Shown: piece after piece, positions 24,220 through 37,327 of the stretch
Position numbering within the stretch: the first letter of the stretch is position 1
Layout: each line of letters begins with the position of its first letter
Assembly: GCA_036250195.1 (NCBI GenBank)
Contig: JAVHZZ010000010.1
Location: forward strand, 105,332,278 to 105,396,277
Reading direction: 5' to 3'
Length of the DNA: 64,000 bases
Source: Mixophyes australis
Taxonomy: Eukaryota; Chordata; Amphibia; Anura; Limnodynastidae
Translations under genes and position numbers: made by a program
The notes under the pieces: generated by a model
Database searches by the model: none
The model's input: only the letters and a program-made list of their open reading frames with translations
What the model was told of the DNA's origin: nothing

Positions 24220-25104
24220 GGAAGATGCAGATTTTATATGAGATTTAATGATGACATTAGGTAAGCAGCAGACATAATGATGGTGAGAGAGGGACGAAGC
24301 TGTAATCTTTTAAGTAGAATTTTAAGCAAGTTGCCATCAACAACACTAAAAGTCTAATAATGGAAACTGAAGAGTCAGAGAAACTCATTGAGCTCCAAGC
24401 ATGTCGAGAACACAAAATGCATCTACATATAAACCAAATGTGAGCAGGATCCCTCTGGGAGGCCGAGAGAGAAAGATGGCGGAGCTCAGCCCCCGGGAGC
24501 TATAATCTCCGGAGAAATGTAATACAGGACTCATAATTGCTTCAGCCTACTGGGTGAGGATTTTGTAAGCAAGCACACTGCAATACATGTATAATCAGAG
24601 ATTGTAGCACAACGTCCCCAGAATACCCAGATGGAATCCAAAATATATTTCCATACAAACAACAAATATATTTATACGGAATAAAAATATGTCATCTAAC
24701 TACAAGCAAAAAGAGTAGAATTTTATATCAGGATGTTTCCTCGTAACGGTTATAAAATGCTTCAGAATTGAGACAGTCATGTCCCAGAGGTGAGTGAAAA
24801 TAGTATTATTCTATAAAGTAGCAAGAGAGCGGTTATACCAAATAAATTATAATAAAACGGGCAATCTGAAGTATATCCAAATTTACCAAAAAAACAAAAC
24901 CACCAAATACAATAAAAAGACAAAAAACATTTGATGACTATTAATAGTCATTAAAAAATACCAAATAAAACACCACCTTTTAAAAAACATAGGTTCCGAT
25001 GTTGAGCACTTACTATACAACCTTCAAATATTTTGCAATTCTAAAGGCTCGTTAAAACCCACCCATTATTATTACATTTGTAGCTTTTCAATTGACTGAA
25101 AGCG
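24220..25104. other. Intronic, nothing recognised
   Basis: AT-rich with several A-runs. No repeat or coding sequence recognised. Confidence 0.5.
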
Positions 25105-25375
25105 ACAGGTTCCCCTGTAGTTGCCCTGATTTCGGTGGGATATTCCTTTAGGGCTTTGTCCCCCTGTCCTGCACAGGGATATGTTTGTGCGAATGTTGGG
25201 GGAAGGGTAATGGCTAATGGGCAGCCTGGTGATTTACAGCACTAGAAAACCCTCTGGGAACGTGGCCACACCCCATCATGACATGACCACGCCCCAATCA
25301 AGCCATGGCCACTCCCCCTGTACTGCTGCCGGGAACTTGCATGTTGGGAGGTATACGGTTACACTGACTAATAAA
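25105..25375. repeat. MITE with CTCCCAAC-type ends, second copy
   Basis: It contains a TTGCCCTGATTTCGGTGGGA start, GTGGCCACACCCC/GCCATGGCCACTCCCCC boxes and the end TTGCATGTTGGGAGGTATAC. It parallels 15140-15375. Confidence 0.6.
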
Positions 25376-25635
25376 TTTGGCCCAATTGATGGCTGCCTCC
25401 ATAACTCCCTGAAATTTGTGAGTCTCCCGAACGTTCTGAGAAAGTATCCAAATATGGAATGCCTCCCAACTTTTAGAATCCTGAGAGTGGTATAAAATAA
25501 ACCCAACCCCCATTCCACTCAAACTCCGCCCCAAAATGGCTAACTTTTTAAAAAAAAATCCACCCACTTTCCCTGTTAAGCCCCTCCCCATTTGTGGTCG
25601 GGATGTCCCTCCAAAATCGGGACCATTTGGAACTA
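25376..25635. repeat. Adjoining MITE fragments
   Basis: GTGAGTCTCCCGAACGTTCTG and ATGCCTCCCAACTTTTAG, followed by several GCCCC boxes and GTCCCTCCAAAATCGGGACC, belong to the same two MITE groups as above, probably one element inserted beside or into another. Confidence 0.5.
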
Positions 25636-26210
25636 TGGTGCAAACATTTTAAAGTGACTTCTCAAGAGAACAGGCTTTTACCCCACTATGCTGCAATAAT
25701 ACCTTTTAAAATGACGCAGCTGCTAAAATTCATAAACATGTAACTAAAAAGCATCTACATGAAATGTAAGATTTGGCGCCTGCTGATAAGCCACTGTTTG
25801 ATAATGTATACTGTTTTATGTCCTTGAAGCTTGGATGTTAAACTTACATTTTACATTTCTGCAAGATCCTTGGCTGCACACATCACATAATCTCAAAGAT
25901 CTATTCATGTTCTAAAAAAAGGAACTTTATTTATATGACCCAAAACATTTTTTCTGTTTCAAAGACAAGGGTGCAAAAGAAGATGTTCTTCACTAGGTAA
26001 AGTACAAAGAGGTGCGACTGCGTGGTCATGTGATCAGATGAACCCTCTCCCCATATTCCATGTGGAGGGGTTCTAAGCCTTTTACAGATCATGTTGTGTG
26101 AAAGGAATTAACTAAGTGTTTAACCAGCTAAATGTATGAATTTAATTTCATATAATGGCGAGTTTGACAGCACAATTTTATCATATCAGTCTAACAGGAG
26201 TCTGACAATC
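25636..26210. other. Intronic, nothing recognised
   Basis: No repeat or coding sequence recognised. Confidence 0.5.
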
Positions 26211-26650
26211 CTACACTGTGCTGCTGGAGGACCCTGCTCCTTCCACTCTATAACTGTCATCATGTCGCTGCCCTTGTCACATGCAGCCCTGTCCTCACTA
26301 ACGCACCACTCATCTCCTGATATGCTTTGTGCTGCTGGGGGACCCTGCTCCTTCCACTATATAACTCTCAGTCTGTGGCTTCCTGCTGCCTCCATTCCCC
26401 TCCTCACATCATATCACTGCCCCTGTCACATGCAGTCCTGTCCTCACTAACACATCACTCATCTCCTGATATGCTCTGTGCTGGTGGGGGACCCTGCTCC
26501 TTCCACTATATAACTCTCAGTCTGTGGTTTCCTGCTGCCTCCACTCCCCTCCTCACATCATATCACTGCCCCTGTCACACGCAGCCCTGCCCTAATCAAG
26601 ACAATCATACGAGTAAACCGCTCACTTCTTCCCGCAAGATCAGCACACTC
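26211..26650 (+). repeat. 149-bp tandem repeat, three units
   Basis: Units start with TGTGCTGCTGG at 26217 and 26328 and TGTGCTGGTGG at 26477. The last full spacing is 149 bp. The first unit lacks about 38 bp. Each unit carries CTCCTTCCACTATATAACT or a near copy. The tail ends in a CGCAAGATCAGCACA-like segment, matched by CACAAGATCAGCGCA at 12399. Same family as 12096-12440 and 37915-38018. Confidence 0.9.
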
Positions 26651-26819
26651 ATATGCTGAAATAACATGTGCTGCTGTGAGCAATCGATTATCAGGTTGGC
26701 TACAGGTTATTTTATTCCTGTCCTCTTCAAAACAGGATGTTGAGACCTTAGTTAAAGGCACTTTCAAGTTTCACAATCTTGTATGTACACATGATGGGTA
26801 CACTGTACGAACGGGCCAC

Positions 26820-27140
26820 ATGAAAAATTGTAAAGGGCCTATTGTGAGAAGTGCTATCCCACTGGAGGTGTGGCCATATGTGTGTGGGTGTGGCCAGTTG
26901 TTAGTGGGCGTGGGCATCACCATGGAGGGCATACCTTGCACTTCCCTCCAACCACTACCTTTCCTTCACATCCTCCCTTACATAATGTGTGAGCCAGTTT
27001 TTGGTGCACTCTTTATATATGTAATGTGAAGAGTGGAAATATGTCCCAGGTGTCCCTCATACCGGGACAAGCTCCTGGCTGATCAGCATAGTCCCCTAAA
27101 ATCAGGACTATCCTGATGGAATCAGGACAGGTGAGAGGTA
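26820..27140. repeat. GTGGCC-box MITE fragment
   Basis: GGTGTGGCCATATGTGTGTG, a GGGCGTGGGC box and TCAGGACTATCCTGATGGAA suggest a decayed relative of the CTCCCAAC-type MITEs. No termini were defined. Confidence 0.35.
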
Positions 27141-27223
27141 AAGGTATGTTATTTTATTGATTATTGAAAGTACAGGGTGCTGAAAACTTAAGAAAAATAA
27201 ATAAAACTTGAATCTATGTATAA

Positions 27224-27228
<5 letters not shown>

Positions 27229-27278
<50 letters not shown>

Positions 27279-27311
27279 CATACATACACACACACACACA
27301 TACATACACAC
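27229..27311. repeat. (TA)n/(CATA)n/(CA)n compound microsatellite
   Basis: About 23 TA units pass into CATA and CA repeats. Confidence 0.95.
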
Positions 27312-27353
27312 TGTCTATTGTATGTATCTATATTGACCATAATATATAAATAT

Positions 27354-27440
27354 TCACTGTCCACTTTATTAGGTACCTGAACACCTGCAAGTTAATGTAA
27401 ATATCTAATCAGCCAATCATGTGGCAGAAACTCAATGTGT
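27354..27440 (+). mobile_element. Terminal fragment of a second Tc1-like family
   Basis: CCACTTTATTAGGTACCTGA, followed by AATATCTAATCAGCCAATCA, is the well-known left end of a Tc1-like element of fish and frogs. Nothing of the transposase follows. Confidence 0.75.
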
Positions 27441-27760
27441 AAAAGCCATCAGGGGCTGGCTGGATCACCTTCCCCCTTCCAGAACCGGCTTTGTGTACAA
27501 AATAAACCCCAATATTTTTATATGTACAGAATGCTCTGCCCCCGATCTTCCCAAAAATCACCTACCATCTGCCCGCAAATGCCCACTGTTGTGTTGAGCT
27601 CCACCCCATTTCTCCATAAGCTCCGCCTCTTCCGAGGTCACTGGTTCGGGACTGTCAGTATTTAAGCATTTCTCATATATATTAGTAACTTATGAGTCCT
27701 ATAGTTTTATCATTGCATGCTGTAATTGTCTCCCTGATTGTGCAGTGCTGAATAATTATT

Positions 27761-27761
27761 A

Positions 27762-27794
<33 letters not shown>

Positions 27795-27795
27795 T
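27761..27795. repeat. (AAT)n microsatellite
   Basis: About 11 AAT units. Confidence 0.95.
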
Positions 27796-28998
27796 AGAAG
27801 GAAATGGTCTGGAAGGAAACAACTCTTCCCCTGTAGTTTTGGAAAATAAAAAAGTTATAATAAAATAGATTATATTATGCAAATTATAGCAAGTGCATAA
27901 CATGCGTAGATAACAGATTTGTATATATTACAAGGTTCTCTTCATCTACAGATGACAATTTCCCTCTAATAACAAAAACATCTTTCCCGCAGGTCCCACA
28001 TTCCAGCCATCAGCCTTATACACGCGTTTCCTCATCCTTTATCTTGGGACTTTGTACAACTGGTCGATCTCCGACAAGGGTTAAGACTAAGGTGATCCCT
28101 TCGCTAAATAATTCATTTTGATTATATTTTTTCTGCTTCTCAAAAGAAAACCAATTTTCCCTGTGTAAATTTAGAGAGTGTTGCCTGGTTATCGCTTCAA
28201 TCTGCACCTGGTACAATCTCTGAATAAAAAAAAACACAATTTAGATAACAATTCATTGCTACATTCGTCGCCAGACACCATTTATGGTTCCAGCCTCTTT
28301 ATGCAAAAGGAAGAAGAGAGGGGGAAAAAAAAAAAGTTTGTGTTTTAATCTGAAAAATGAGATTTGGCGAACAGCGTCGTCTCGGGAATATTAAAGACTA
28401 CAGAATGCTGCGCTCAGCTGAATGTTATTTTCTGAGGAGGGTAAATTATTTAAGCTTCAAGCTTCCATATTGTGATTTAGCATTGGAGTCATGATAAGAA
28501 ACAAAACAAGAAAAAATTAATAGTGCGCCGTGTATTTTATTATCAGCTCGAGTAAGTGGAAAAAAAAGGGAAGAGGCTTTATCAGTATTTCTGAAACCGT
28601 ACTTCATTTTCAAACGATGTTCAAATGCGTTTTTGTGGCATTAATAATTCTTCCTCTGAATGAAAACAACATTGATTAGTTCATTAAAAAAGACGACACT
28701 CCAAAAGCACAATGTAAGAAGGGACCGTTCTTGTAAATAGTAACCCTCCAAGCGCCACTGTTTAAACAGCAAATAAAAGTAGTGTTTACATTAAGGTAAC
28801 ATCAATTAGAGAGCTAATAATTTTACATAACGAATGTATTTAGGTCAAGTGGTCCTCTAAGTTATTGACTTATATAAAACAGCTATAAATACCATTCACA
28901 GTTATTCCAGATATGTAAATATCCTGATTACCTATGCAGAACTTCAGATATCTGCACAGTCTTTATGTACATTTTCTACCTAAGCTATTGGTCTCTGT
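27796..28998. other. Intronic, low-repeat sequence
   Basis: No element recognised. The section 28340-28640 reads as unique sequence with homeodomain-like TAATTA/AATTA cores and could be a conserved noncoding element. This is only a guess from texture. Confidence 0.35.
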
Positions 28999-29329
28999 GG
29001 GCAGCACGGTGGCTCAGTGGTTAGCACTTCTGCCTCACAGCGCTGGGGTCATAAGTTCGATTCCCGACCATGACCTTATCTGTGTGGAGTTTGTATGTTC
29101 TCCCCGTGTTTGTGTGGGTTTCCTCTGGGTGCTCTGGTTTCCTCCCACACTCCAAAAACATACTTAGGTTCACTGGTTGCTATAAAAAAAAAATTGACCC
29201 TAGTCTCTCTCTGTCTGTGTTAGGGAATTTAGACTGTAAGCTCCTATGGGGCAGGGGCTGATGTGAGTGAGTTCTCTGTACAGCGCTGCGGAATTAGTGG
29301 CGCCATATAAATAAATGATGATGATGATC
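28999..29329 (+). mobile_element. SINE copy 3, full length
   Basis: Head GGGCAGCACGGTGGCTCAG, B box GAGTTCGATTCC-like (AAGTTCGATTCCCGACC), body, L2-type tail and (GAT)n end are all present. It is antisense to NELL1. Confidence 0.93.
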
Positions 29330-29690
29330 AGCTGTATCAGACTAAGAAAGGCCCATGGTCCATTGACTTATTATGATTTCAATGAAATGTATGAATAACT
29401 GCAATATCTACAGAACAGATCAAGAATCTGTTCATATTAAAACCTGGAGACCACGCCTCTTTTATGAAAAAGAAAAGAGGTGTCTTAAAGGGGCACTCGG
29501 GGGTTGAGAGCCCCTTTGAGACAGCTCTTGAATATAAACTAGGTGCAAGGGTGTCCCACTCAGAAAATTCTCTACATATATGTACCCTGAGAGATAGGTC
29601 TATAAATATAAAACCTATTTGGATATATGGATTTATATATACCTAGTGCGGTTGTGATTTCTCTTCAAGTTTTTTTTCCCTGTTAAATCT
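29330..29690. other. Intronic, unassigned
   Basis: Nothing recognised. Confidence 0.45.
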
Positions 29691-29698
29691 ATTAAGCT

Positions 29699-30012
29699 CA
29701 TACTTGCCTACTCTCCCGGAATTCCCGGGAGGCTCACGAGTTTCGGGGAGTAATCCCAGACTACTGGAAGAGTAGGCAAACCCAGACCCTGTAAAATACT
29801 TAAATTCACAGCATTGAATAGTGGGGGCCGGGCTTAATCGCGTCATTAAGTCCCGCCCCCGCTATTCAATACCTTGAATTTCTGTGTTTTATGGTAGGGG
29901 TGGGGTTATAGGGACGTAACTACGTAGTCACGCCCCCACCCCCCCTTACCCTCTGTCACATGATCTGTACTCCGATCTTCCGGAGTACCGGTCTAAAGAG
30001 TAGGCAAGTATG
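29699..30012. mobile_element. hAT-like MITE, complete
   Basis: Perfect 16-bp inverted ends CATACTTGCCTACTCT and AGAGTAGGCAAGTATG enclose 314 bp. Flanks ATTAAGCT (29691-29698) and ATTAAGCA (30013-30020) form an 8-bp target duplication with one mismatch. The interior has a palindromic core with GGGCGGGACTTAATGACGCG-type sequence. No transposase. This is the best copy of the family whose fragments occur at 8225, 11640, 34831, 37440 and 38375. Confidence 0.8.
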
Positions 30013-30020
30013 ATTAAGCA

Positions 30021-32610
30021 CAAGCATACATATTTAGTAAAACAACATGGCAGCTCTGAGCTATATTTTAGTAGATGCAATAATGCCCGGCTCCACCACA
30101 TTTTTAATACATTTGCACCTGGTAATCAATACAAAAAGGAATTTACCACCAATATTTATTATGCTATATCATGGAATGGAATCCTTCAAAATATGCACTA
30201 AAGATCCCATAGATTAGGGTGGATAAATCCAGGAGATCACATCATGTATGAACATGTATGTTAAAAGTTATAAAGAACCACTGTACAATTTTAAAAAAGA
30301 TCTAAATTATCGGAGGTGTTGTATAATGTGGCGATATATCTATTTATATTTGAGACAACAATGTATTTATTGTATAGTGTATCATGTGACCTTTCTATAA
30401 GATCTATAATAATATGACGCAGGTGACCGGTTGGTTTGTGGATCCCGATTGTGGACAATGTTTTATAATTGGAACATAAATATCTCAATCTTATACACTG
30501 GAAATTTATGGATTAATGAATTGTTTAAGCTATGCAAAATATCACCATTGGAGTAAATATATATTGACTAAACATATAGCGGTGTTACTGGATCAATGCA
30601 CTTTTTGCACTAGTAAAATTACATTATCTACAAATCAATTTGCATTGATCGATTTTGTGAATAAAAATTCCGTCACTTTATATTATATATTGTGCTTCTT
30701 TTCATTATGGAAGTCTTTTAATAATCTCAATGAATTTCTGAATTCATTCATTTCTGGGACCCTCTTCCAGCATATTGTTATTTAATATAAGAATCATGTT
30801 CCATAAATAATTATCTAATATATGAATCGGTTCTCTGGATCAATCACGTGAATTGTTTTTCCATTTTGATGCCTAGAGCGAAGATTTTTTACCTCCCATT
30901 AGTATTCTGTATTTTTATCTTCAAAAGTTCACCTGATACTAAATTTTTGATTATTTAAAAAATAAATAAATATATTTGTGTATATATATATATACAATTT
31001 ACTTATTTAATAAAGTAATGGTTCTTTATAAGATTTATCATACATACCCACTTTGTGTTCTCCTGGCTGGATCTTTCCTATAATATAGAATCTTTTTTTG
31101 CACCTAGTAACAGACACGGTTATGCAGCTTTAGTGCAGTTTGGTTGAAATTGCAGCCCCCTCTCGTCATTGGAGACCCCTTTTTTCACACCGGGGAGACT
31201 GCTAAGGAAATTCGACATCCACAGAGTAGAATATGATATGTATCTACGTTCTGTCCAGTCTGCTCCAACAATGCTTCATTGTAGCGACGTAGAATATTAA
31301 AGGCTCAACATGGGAACAATTCTGCGCTCTGTAATGTCACGTGCCACAATATATTAGGCTTATTTTCCATACTCTGCTCTGTGATGTCATGCACCGTTAT
31401 ATACTGTGCTATGGTACCATAACCTGTCCTACAAAACGCACAACAGCTAGTGTAGTATATCAAGGAGCCTCCATGTTTGGATGCGCACATTTCTGCCGAT
31501 TACAGTACGGAATCTCTGAGCAGGTTTCTGTGCACCTCCATGGGACGCGAGAAAAATTAGCGAACAGTCCGTTTTAAACTTCCCAACGATGGGTCTCCGC
31601 GGACGGGTCCAGACACACATCACGCCGAATCCAATCTCCCCCTGTACTATAAGAATGTGCTGTCCTGTACTATGATATACTTGAACTGACAGCACCAAGA
31701 GTAATTGTATTTGTTTGTATCTGGATCTTTAACATTTCTTCATTCCTGCGCTGCTTCTCATCATTTGTCAGCAATGTTCTCCCCCTCCGAGTGATAATGT
31801 GATTACTCGGCAGTCCATCACTCCAAGGTGAAATGTATACTGGACTAACAAAGTATTATTATTATTATTATACAGTATCTCCTGGCCACGTAACTGACCC
31901 TATTACGGAGGTTCTACTGCCCTGTATTTGCACGTCATGAGGTGGGTACAAGGAGCAGCACAATTGTGTTGTTTATGCTGAACAAAAAGTCAGTTTGGTT
32001 ATTTTTAAAATGTGACAATTATGAACAGGTTACAAAAAAAAATAAAAAAATTCGGTAGCATACCATGAAGCAACTAACTGGACAGTTTACACACTAAATC
32101 CACGTCATTACCACCTGGATTGGATTGGATATGATCGTCCTATTCTGTAACAAGCTCAAGTCTGTAACAGGGAGCTACTATCTATCCACCTGCCTGTGAC
32201 AAGCCGCCAACACCCGATTCTTATTAAGGAAACTTCCTTAACTATCTAAATTAAACATGCTCTAAATTACTTCAAAGTGGTGTCAAACCAGTTCAACGAA
32301 ACCAGTTTGAAAATAAAATTCTCTCTGAACTTTAGCCAGATTCAAAATTTCACCAATGATCACTGTTCATTTGATTTCAAATAAAAACAAACAAACATAA
32401 AACATACAAGATACTGTAACATTTAATAGTTTAATTTCAACGGTGAGTTTCGAATGCCAACCAAGACTAAACTGCTTCGCGGTTATATAAATCACATCAC
32501 GGTGGTCGAACCAAAGATTAATTTCACTATTCTCGTGACTGGTTTGACTATAAGCTCAAGGTCAACGAACGGGACGGTTCATATGGATTTTGATCTGGGT
32601 CAAATAGATT
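30021..32610. other. Intronic, unassigned
   Basis: AT-rich, with many short open frames but no recognisable protein. A (TTA)n tract lies at 31853-31871. I could not decide whether 29440-31100 (interrupted by the MITE) is one old retroelement. Confidence 0.4.
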
Positions 32611-32619
32611 GAGTGTCTC

Positions 32620-33250
32620 TAATTATAACCCCTTTCTGTCTGTTGGCCATCGAGGGAGTGACTCTGCCTTTTACTAGTGATTCCTCCTCCATCATCATCA
32701 CCAAGGTTGTCAATGATTAGATCACAGCTAAAACTAAACGCCATTACTCTCTTCTAATTCTGCTGGATCTCTCGGCTGCATTTGACACTGTTGACCACTC
32801 TCTCCTCATACAGACGCTACAATCTCTAGGTCTTAAAGTCACTGTCCTAACCTGGTTCTCATCCTACCTATCTAATCGCTCTTTCAGTGTTAATTTCTCT
32901 GGATCCACCTCTGCTCCGCTTCCTTTATCAGTTGGAGTACCACAAGGCTCAGTCCTAGGTCCTCTGCTATTCTCTATCTACACCACTTCTCATGGAAAAC
33001 TAATAAGCTCCTTTGGATTTCAGTATCATCTCTATGCGGATGATACCCAAATCTATCTATCCTCTCCTGATCTCTCGCCATCTGTGTTGTCTCGCGTTAC
33101 TGACTGTCTTTCTGCCATTTCATCTTGGATGTCCTCTCGCCAGCTCAAACTCCATTTTTCAAAAACAGAATAATATTCTCACCCAACAATAGAAGCTTCC
33201 TGCCTGACATTTCTATTTCTTTTGATTGCCCATTTGTCCTCCCGGTTTCG
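32620..33250 (+). pseudogene. L2-like LINE reverse-transcriptase fragment
   Basis: Plus-strand translation gives the RT palm in order: [16 protein letters not shown], then [13 protein letters not shown], then [19 protein letters not shown], then [10 protein letters not shown] with the catalytic Asp pair, then [13 protein letters not shown]. After KTE a small deletion shifts the frame to a stop (about 33171). The 5' part and the C-terminal maturation part are missing. It is antisense to NELL1 and not functional. Confidence 0.93.
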
Positions 33251-34221
33251 GACTAGTTGATCTCTTGTGCTGGCCCACATTGCCAGATTCTTCTCAGCTT
33301 GCCTTTGATCCCAGACTATCTGATTATTCAGCCGCTTTTTATATGTTACCTTGCATTCCTGTCACAGTACATTGCAAAAACATAAACAGAATATACATCT
33401 CAGACTTTATATTCCCCAGTAAAGTCTCCAGGTACAATGAACTGGCACATTCACAGAATACATAACATTGTGGAGTCGTCTCTTCCCATGATGAAACGAG
33501 ACCCAGTTCCTACCTGACATTTACTATACAATTATTCATTCTGTACTTCTCAATCTATTGAAAAAATACAGTTTAAGTCAACCTGAGATGTGGTTGCGGC
33601 AGAGTGTCGTTTAACCCAGGTTTGTTACGGTACAAATCAGGACGGATGTACAACAGTGGGTGTCAGGGAGTTTTGCCTTTAAGTATAAACAACATCTCTT
33701 ATTCAGTGTCTTAGTAATGTAAGATTCCCTCTAGGACTGCTGAGAGGTACTGACGCAGGTGTTCAAGGGGAAGAGAACAGAGATGTCTGCGGAGTGAGTC
33801 AGGATTGGGTCTGTACAAGGTACATGGAAGAGATTTTATCTAATCAAAATAACCTCAACTGCCCTGTAGTGGGTCTGTGAACTGGAGTAACCTGCAAAAA
33901 TGTATATACAGCAAATGATGTCGGACGGAGTGTGACGGTGAGGAGGAAATGTGCGTTAATTCTATGTATGTGAGTGCGCCACGTCTTAAAGGTCTATGAC
34001 ACATTCATGTTCGGATACAACCTGCGCGCAACTTGCGTTTAAAAAACAAGCACGGAATTTGAGCGTAAATTACCATCAGAACGCCTGCAAATAAAAATAT
34101 TTTATAAAATCAATGAACTCATAATATTATGATCGTTGATAAAAATGTGTTTAAAATATTTTTTAAAATTTGGGATATCCTTAATGCGTACTGTACATAC
34201 AATGCGTTTCTATACATGCAG
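33251..34221. other. Intronic, unassigned
   Basis: No recognised element. The stretch after the LINE fragment does not continue as L2. Confidence 0.45.
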
Positions 34222-34538
34222 GACCTGGGTCATTAAGTAAGGCAAAAAAAGGAGTAAATGTTCTTTGGTACAAGCCATGTTACAATGCAAGGGGTGCAAA
34301 TTAGTTTATTATTTTGCACATAAGTTAAATACTGGCTGCTTTTTCATGTATTATACAAATGCTTGATAGCTTTATTTTTACACTGAAATTTAAAGTAGAT
34401 CTAGGACCTGCCCTACCCCAACTATAAATCTGTCCCCACATTTTAAATTTACCTCCTCCTACAATGCAACATGGTTTTGCCAAGGTGCAAAGTTACTCAT
34501 TGTTCATGCTTTGCTCTCCTTAATGACTTAAGCCCCTA
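34222..34538 (-). repeat. MITE-like interspersed repeat, copy 2
   Basis: Ends GGGTCATTAAGTAAGGCAAA and CTTTGCTCTCCTTAATGACTT are imperfect inverted repeats. On the minus strand it aligns along its whole length with 1000-1300, so the element is about 320 bp. Confidence 0.75.
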
Positions 34539-34830
34539 GTATTTCATATAAAGGCTCTGCCATGTCAGTCATCACTACCGGTCAGCACTGTAGCTGGGGC
34601 AAATGATACGGCTAAAAAAAACGTACTTAAGAGAAACCCAGGAATTGAGTCTGCTGCATCTGCCTTTACTGTACACGGCCTACACTCATCCGCCCCTCCT
34701 CCCTTTCGCCCCTTCAAATCGTAGACAGACGTAAGCGGCATATGCGCTTAGACATGAATTGCATTGTGTTCACGGCTATATCACGCAAGATATGGCACTT
34801 ATGTCTTAGACATGGATCAGGCCCATTATC

Positions 34831-35113
34831 CATCCTTGCCAACTTTTTAAATCTCTACTCTGGGAGATCCTGGAGCAGAGGTCATGTGACAGGGGGTAGG
34901 AGGGGGTGTGGGGACGGTATTGGTCACCGTAGCCACGCCCTTGCTAAGAAATAATAAAATTCTCTGCATTTCAAAGTAGGGGGCGGGGCATGCTGACATG
35001 AAATTGCATCATCAAGCCCCACCACACCATGTCCGGAAGAATGCCTGCTCCTCCAGGAGGACTCCCCGAAATTCGGGAGCCTCGCGGAAATTCCAGAAGA
35101 GTATTCAAGTATT
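34831..35113. mobile_element. Diverged copy of the CATACTTGCC hAT-like MITE
   Basis: It begins CATCCTTGCCAACT and ends AGAGTATTCAAGTATT, diverged versions of the 29699 element's ends. It shares the TCCCCGAAATTCGGGAGCC-type core and the GGGGCGGGGC box. Confidence 0.65.
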
Positions 35114-37310
35114 TCAATATTATAGCATGGAGCCAGCACCCTGGGTTCAAAGCAGGACAGCAGGGAGATTAATTAGATATTGGTCACAGTTATAAAGCTG
35201 GACCTTGTCAGTGATTAGTTGCATGCAACATCACTACTTTCTTGTAAGAGCTATTGAGTAATAAACATAAATAGGGGTTGCATGCCCTTCTTATAGAGAG
35301 CCAAAAAGGTTTCCACCCCTGCCATGTATTCAAATAGACACTTGAATGACCAATCCTAGGGGTTGATATGAGCAAGGTGGCGAATCTGGGAAACTAGCTA
35401 GACAGTACGGAGCCACCTCTTCACTGGGTCTTTGGGTGGGGACTTTCTGATGATGTGCAATTCATTCATCCTCCAGCCGAACACGAGGATAGAGCCTTCC
35501 CCTTATAAGGCTTTCAACTCAGTGATATATCATACTAACCGCTGGCATCATGATGTACCTATGAAAGAACAAGGAGCTGGCTCTCTATAGGATTCACTAG
35601 GTTTTCCATCTTCCTTACACAGGAAGAGCTCCTGCTGTACTGTAACAAAAGAATGCAGTTGTACAGGTAACACCTTCCCCTTCTTCTTATGCCTAGAACA
35701 GACGCTTAATTACCATGCCACCTCCTGCGAACAACCAAAATCTGCTAAGATGCAGGAAGAGTGACTGGACATAACATATACTGAACCAGATATACATTAA
35801 TACGTATGAATGAGCATTCATGGGGGGGATATACTCGTAAATTAGACCCCTAGGGTCTGAGGCAGCGGTGGGTGCAAATTTGGCATAGTTTAAGCTCAAA
35901 AAAAGATATTTACTAACATATGAGGAGCAGAAGGCGACAGGTGGGCACCAGGCACACTTACGCAACCACTTGCACCCATGTTGTCAATCCATGTCTTTAA
36001 AGTGTAGCAAACGCATTTGCTATTAGGCATCAATACAATTACTAAAACCTTTGTATTACAGTGAAAACTCCCCGTATTGTGCAGAGAACAAAAAGGGTTT
36101 TGCTAAACACACACTCACAAAAGCATAATAAAACCCAGGGAAAAATATAGCGTCAATCAGGGTCAGCGCTGTAATCGCACAGTGTCACTCACAAACGGTT
36201 TGCTAGGGCCGGAGACCGTCATAATCAGTTATAGGCATTTGTAAATGCAACTTCTACTAGATAAATACATAAATATATCAATAAATAAATAGGGCTTCTC
36301 CCAGGTGTAAATGCGTCTTTTCCCGGTCTGCATTCATTTGCAATTGCGCCAACATGTCCCCACTGCACTCTCCCTACGTTAGAACTACCTGGTTCCACCT
36401 GGCCATACGCAGAGCAATTTCACAGCAGATACGTTACACCAACTGGCGTACGTCCCACCCAGTCGCAAGCTCTCCTTTAAATAGCAAAAATAAACTGCAA
36501 AGTATCGTATCATCATATAATAGGCGAGGGATTTAAACGTGGACATTTTTAGTAAAAGGTTCCACAATTATTGCTGCAATTTTTTCTTCTTTCCACTGAT
36601 CCAATATCAATGTTTTATTTTTTTGCTTTCTTAAGAACTGACAGCCCCTCAAGCTGCCGGTACTTAACATAAAATCCGAATTCCCCAGCACCCCTGTGCA
36701 GCCAAGGTCTGGCTGTTAGCTGAAATTTTCTTCGCAGGAACTTTATTAAAGTTGATTGTTCCCATTATTTTGATTTCTGGCACCACAATGCCCGCACCAG
36801 GTGACAGATGACAGGTTACTATGGCAACCGACCAGTTGGCGTATGACCGACGGCGAAGTCTGACACATAACTAACACAACAGCTGACAGGCAGAAATATA
36901 AATACAGGAGAGGTGCAGTACAGAGCGATGCCAGGTGACTTAGAATGGCCCAAAGGTGCCCGCGGAGGGTGTGCCCGCAGCCCAGTGTCATTAAGGAGGC
37001 GAAAATAAAGCATCGGCTGACAAGGGGCTCTCGAGATTGGACATTATAAGTTGTTATATTCACTACAAGGAAAGAGACACAGATGGATATTTAATAATGG
37101 AGATGTTTCAATACCTTCTAATTAAGGGAGTCAATTTTTCCTATACAAACAGCAATTTACGGTGCAAAAGATAACATATTATACCAGCCATGACTGGCAT
37201 ATACTTCTACAGCCCAAATGTCCATTAAATGTATATTTTCCATGTCTTTATAGCTAAATGACTAAGTTCAGGTAAGTAAAATCATCCAGTTATAACGACT
37301 TGCAGACTTT
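35114..37310. other. Intronic, mostly unique
   Basis: No exon or recognised repeat. Positions 36740-37060 (GC-richer, with no repeat resemblance) contain a 105-codon minus-strand frame with no known domain, which I do not call a gene. Confidence 0.45.
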
Positions 37311-37327
37311 AAAAAAAAAAAAAAAAA
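37311..37327. repeat. A homopolymer (17 A)
   Basis: Uninterrupted A-run on the plus strand. Confidence 0.9.

Noticed and set aside
36746..37063. 105-codon minus-strand frame
   Set aside because: No domain, no neighbouring exon, no splice context; the length is expected by chance in 64 kb.
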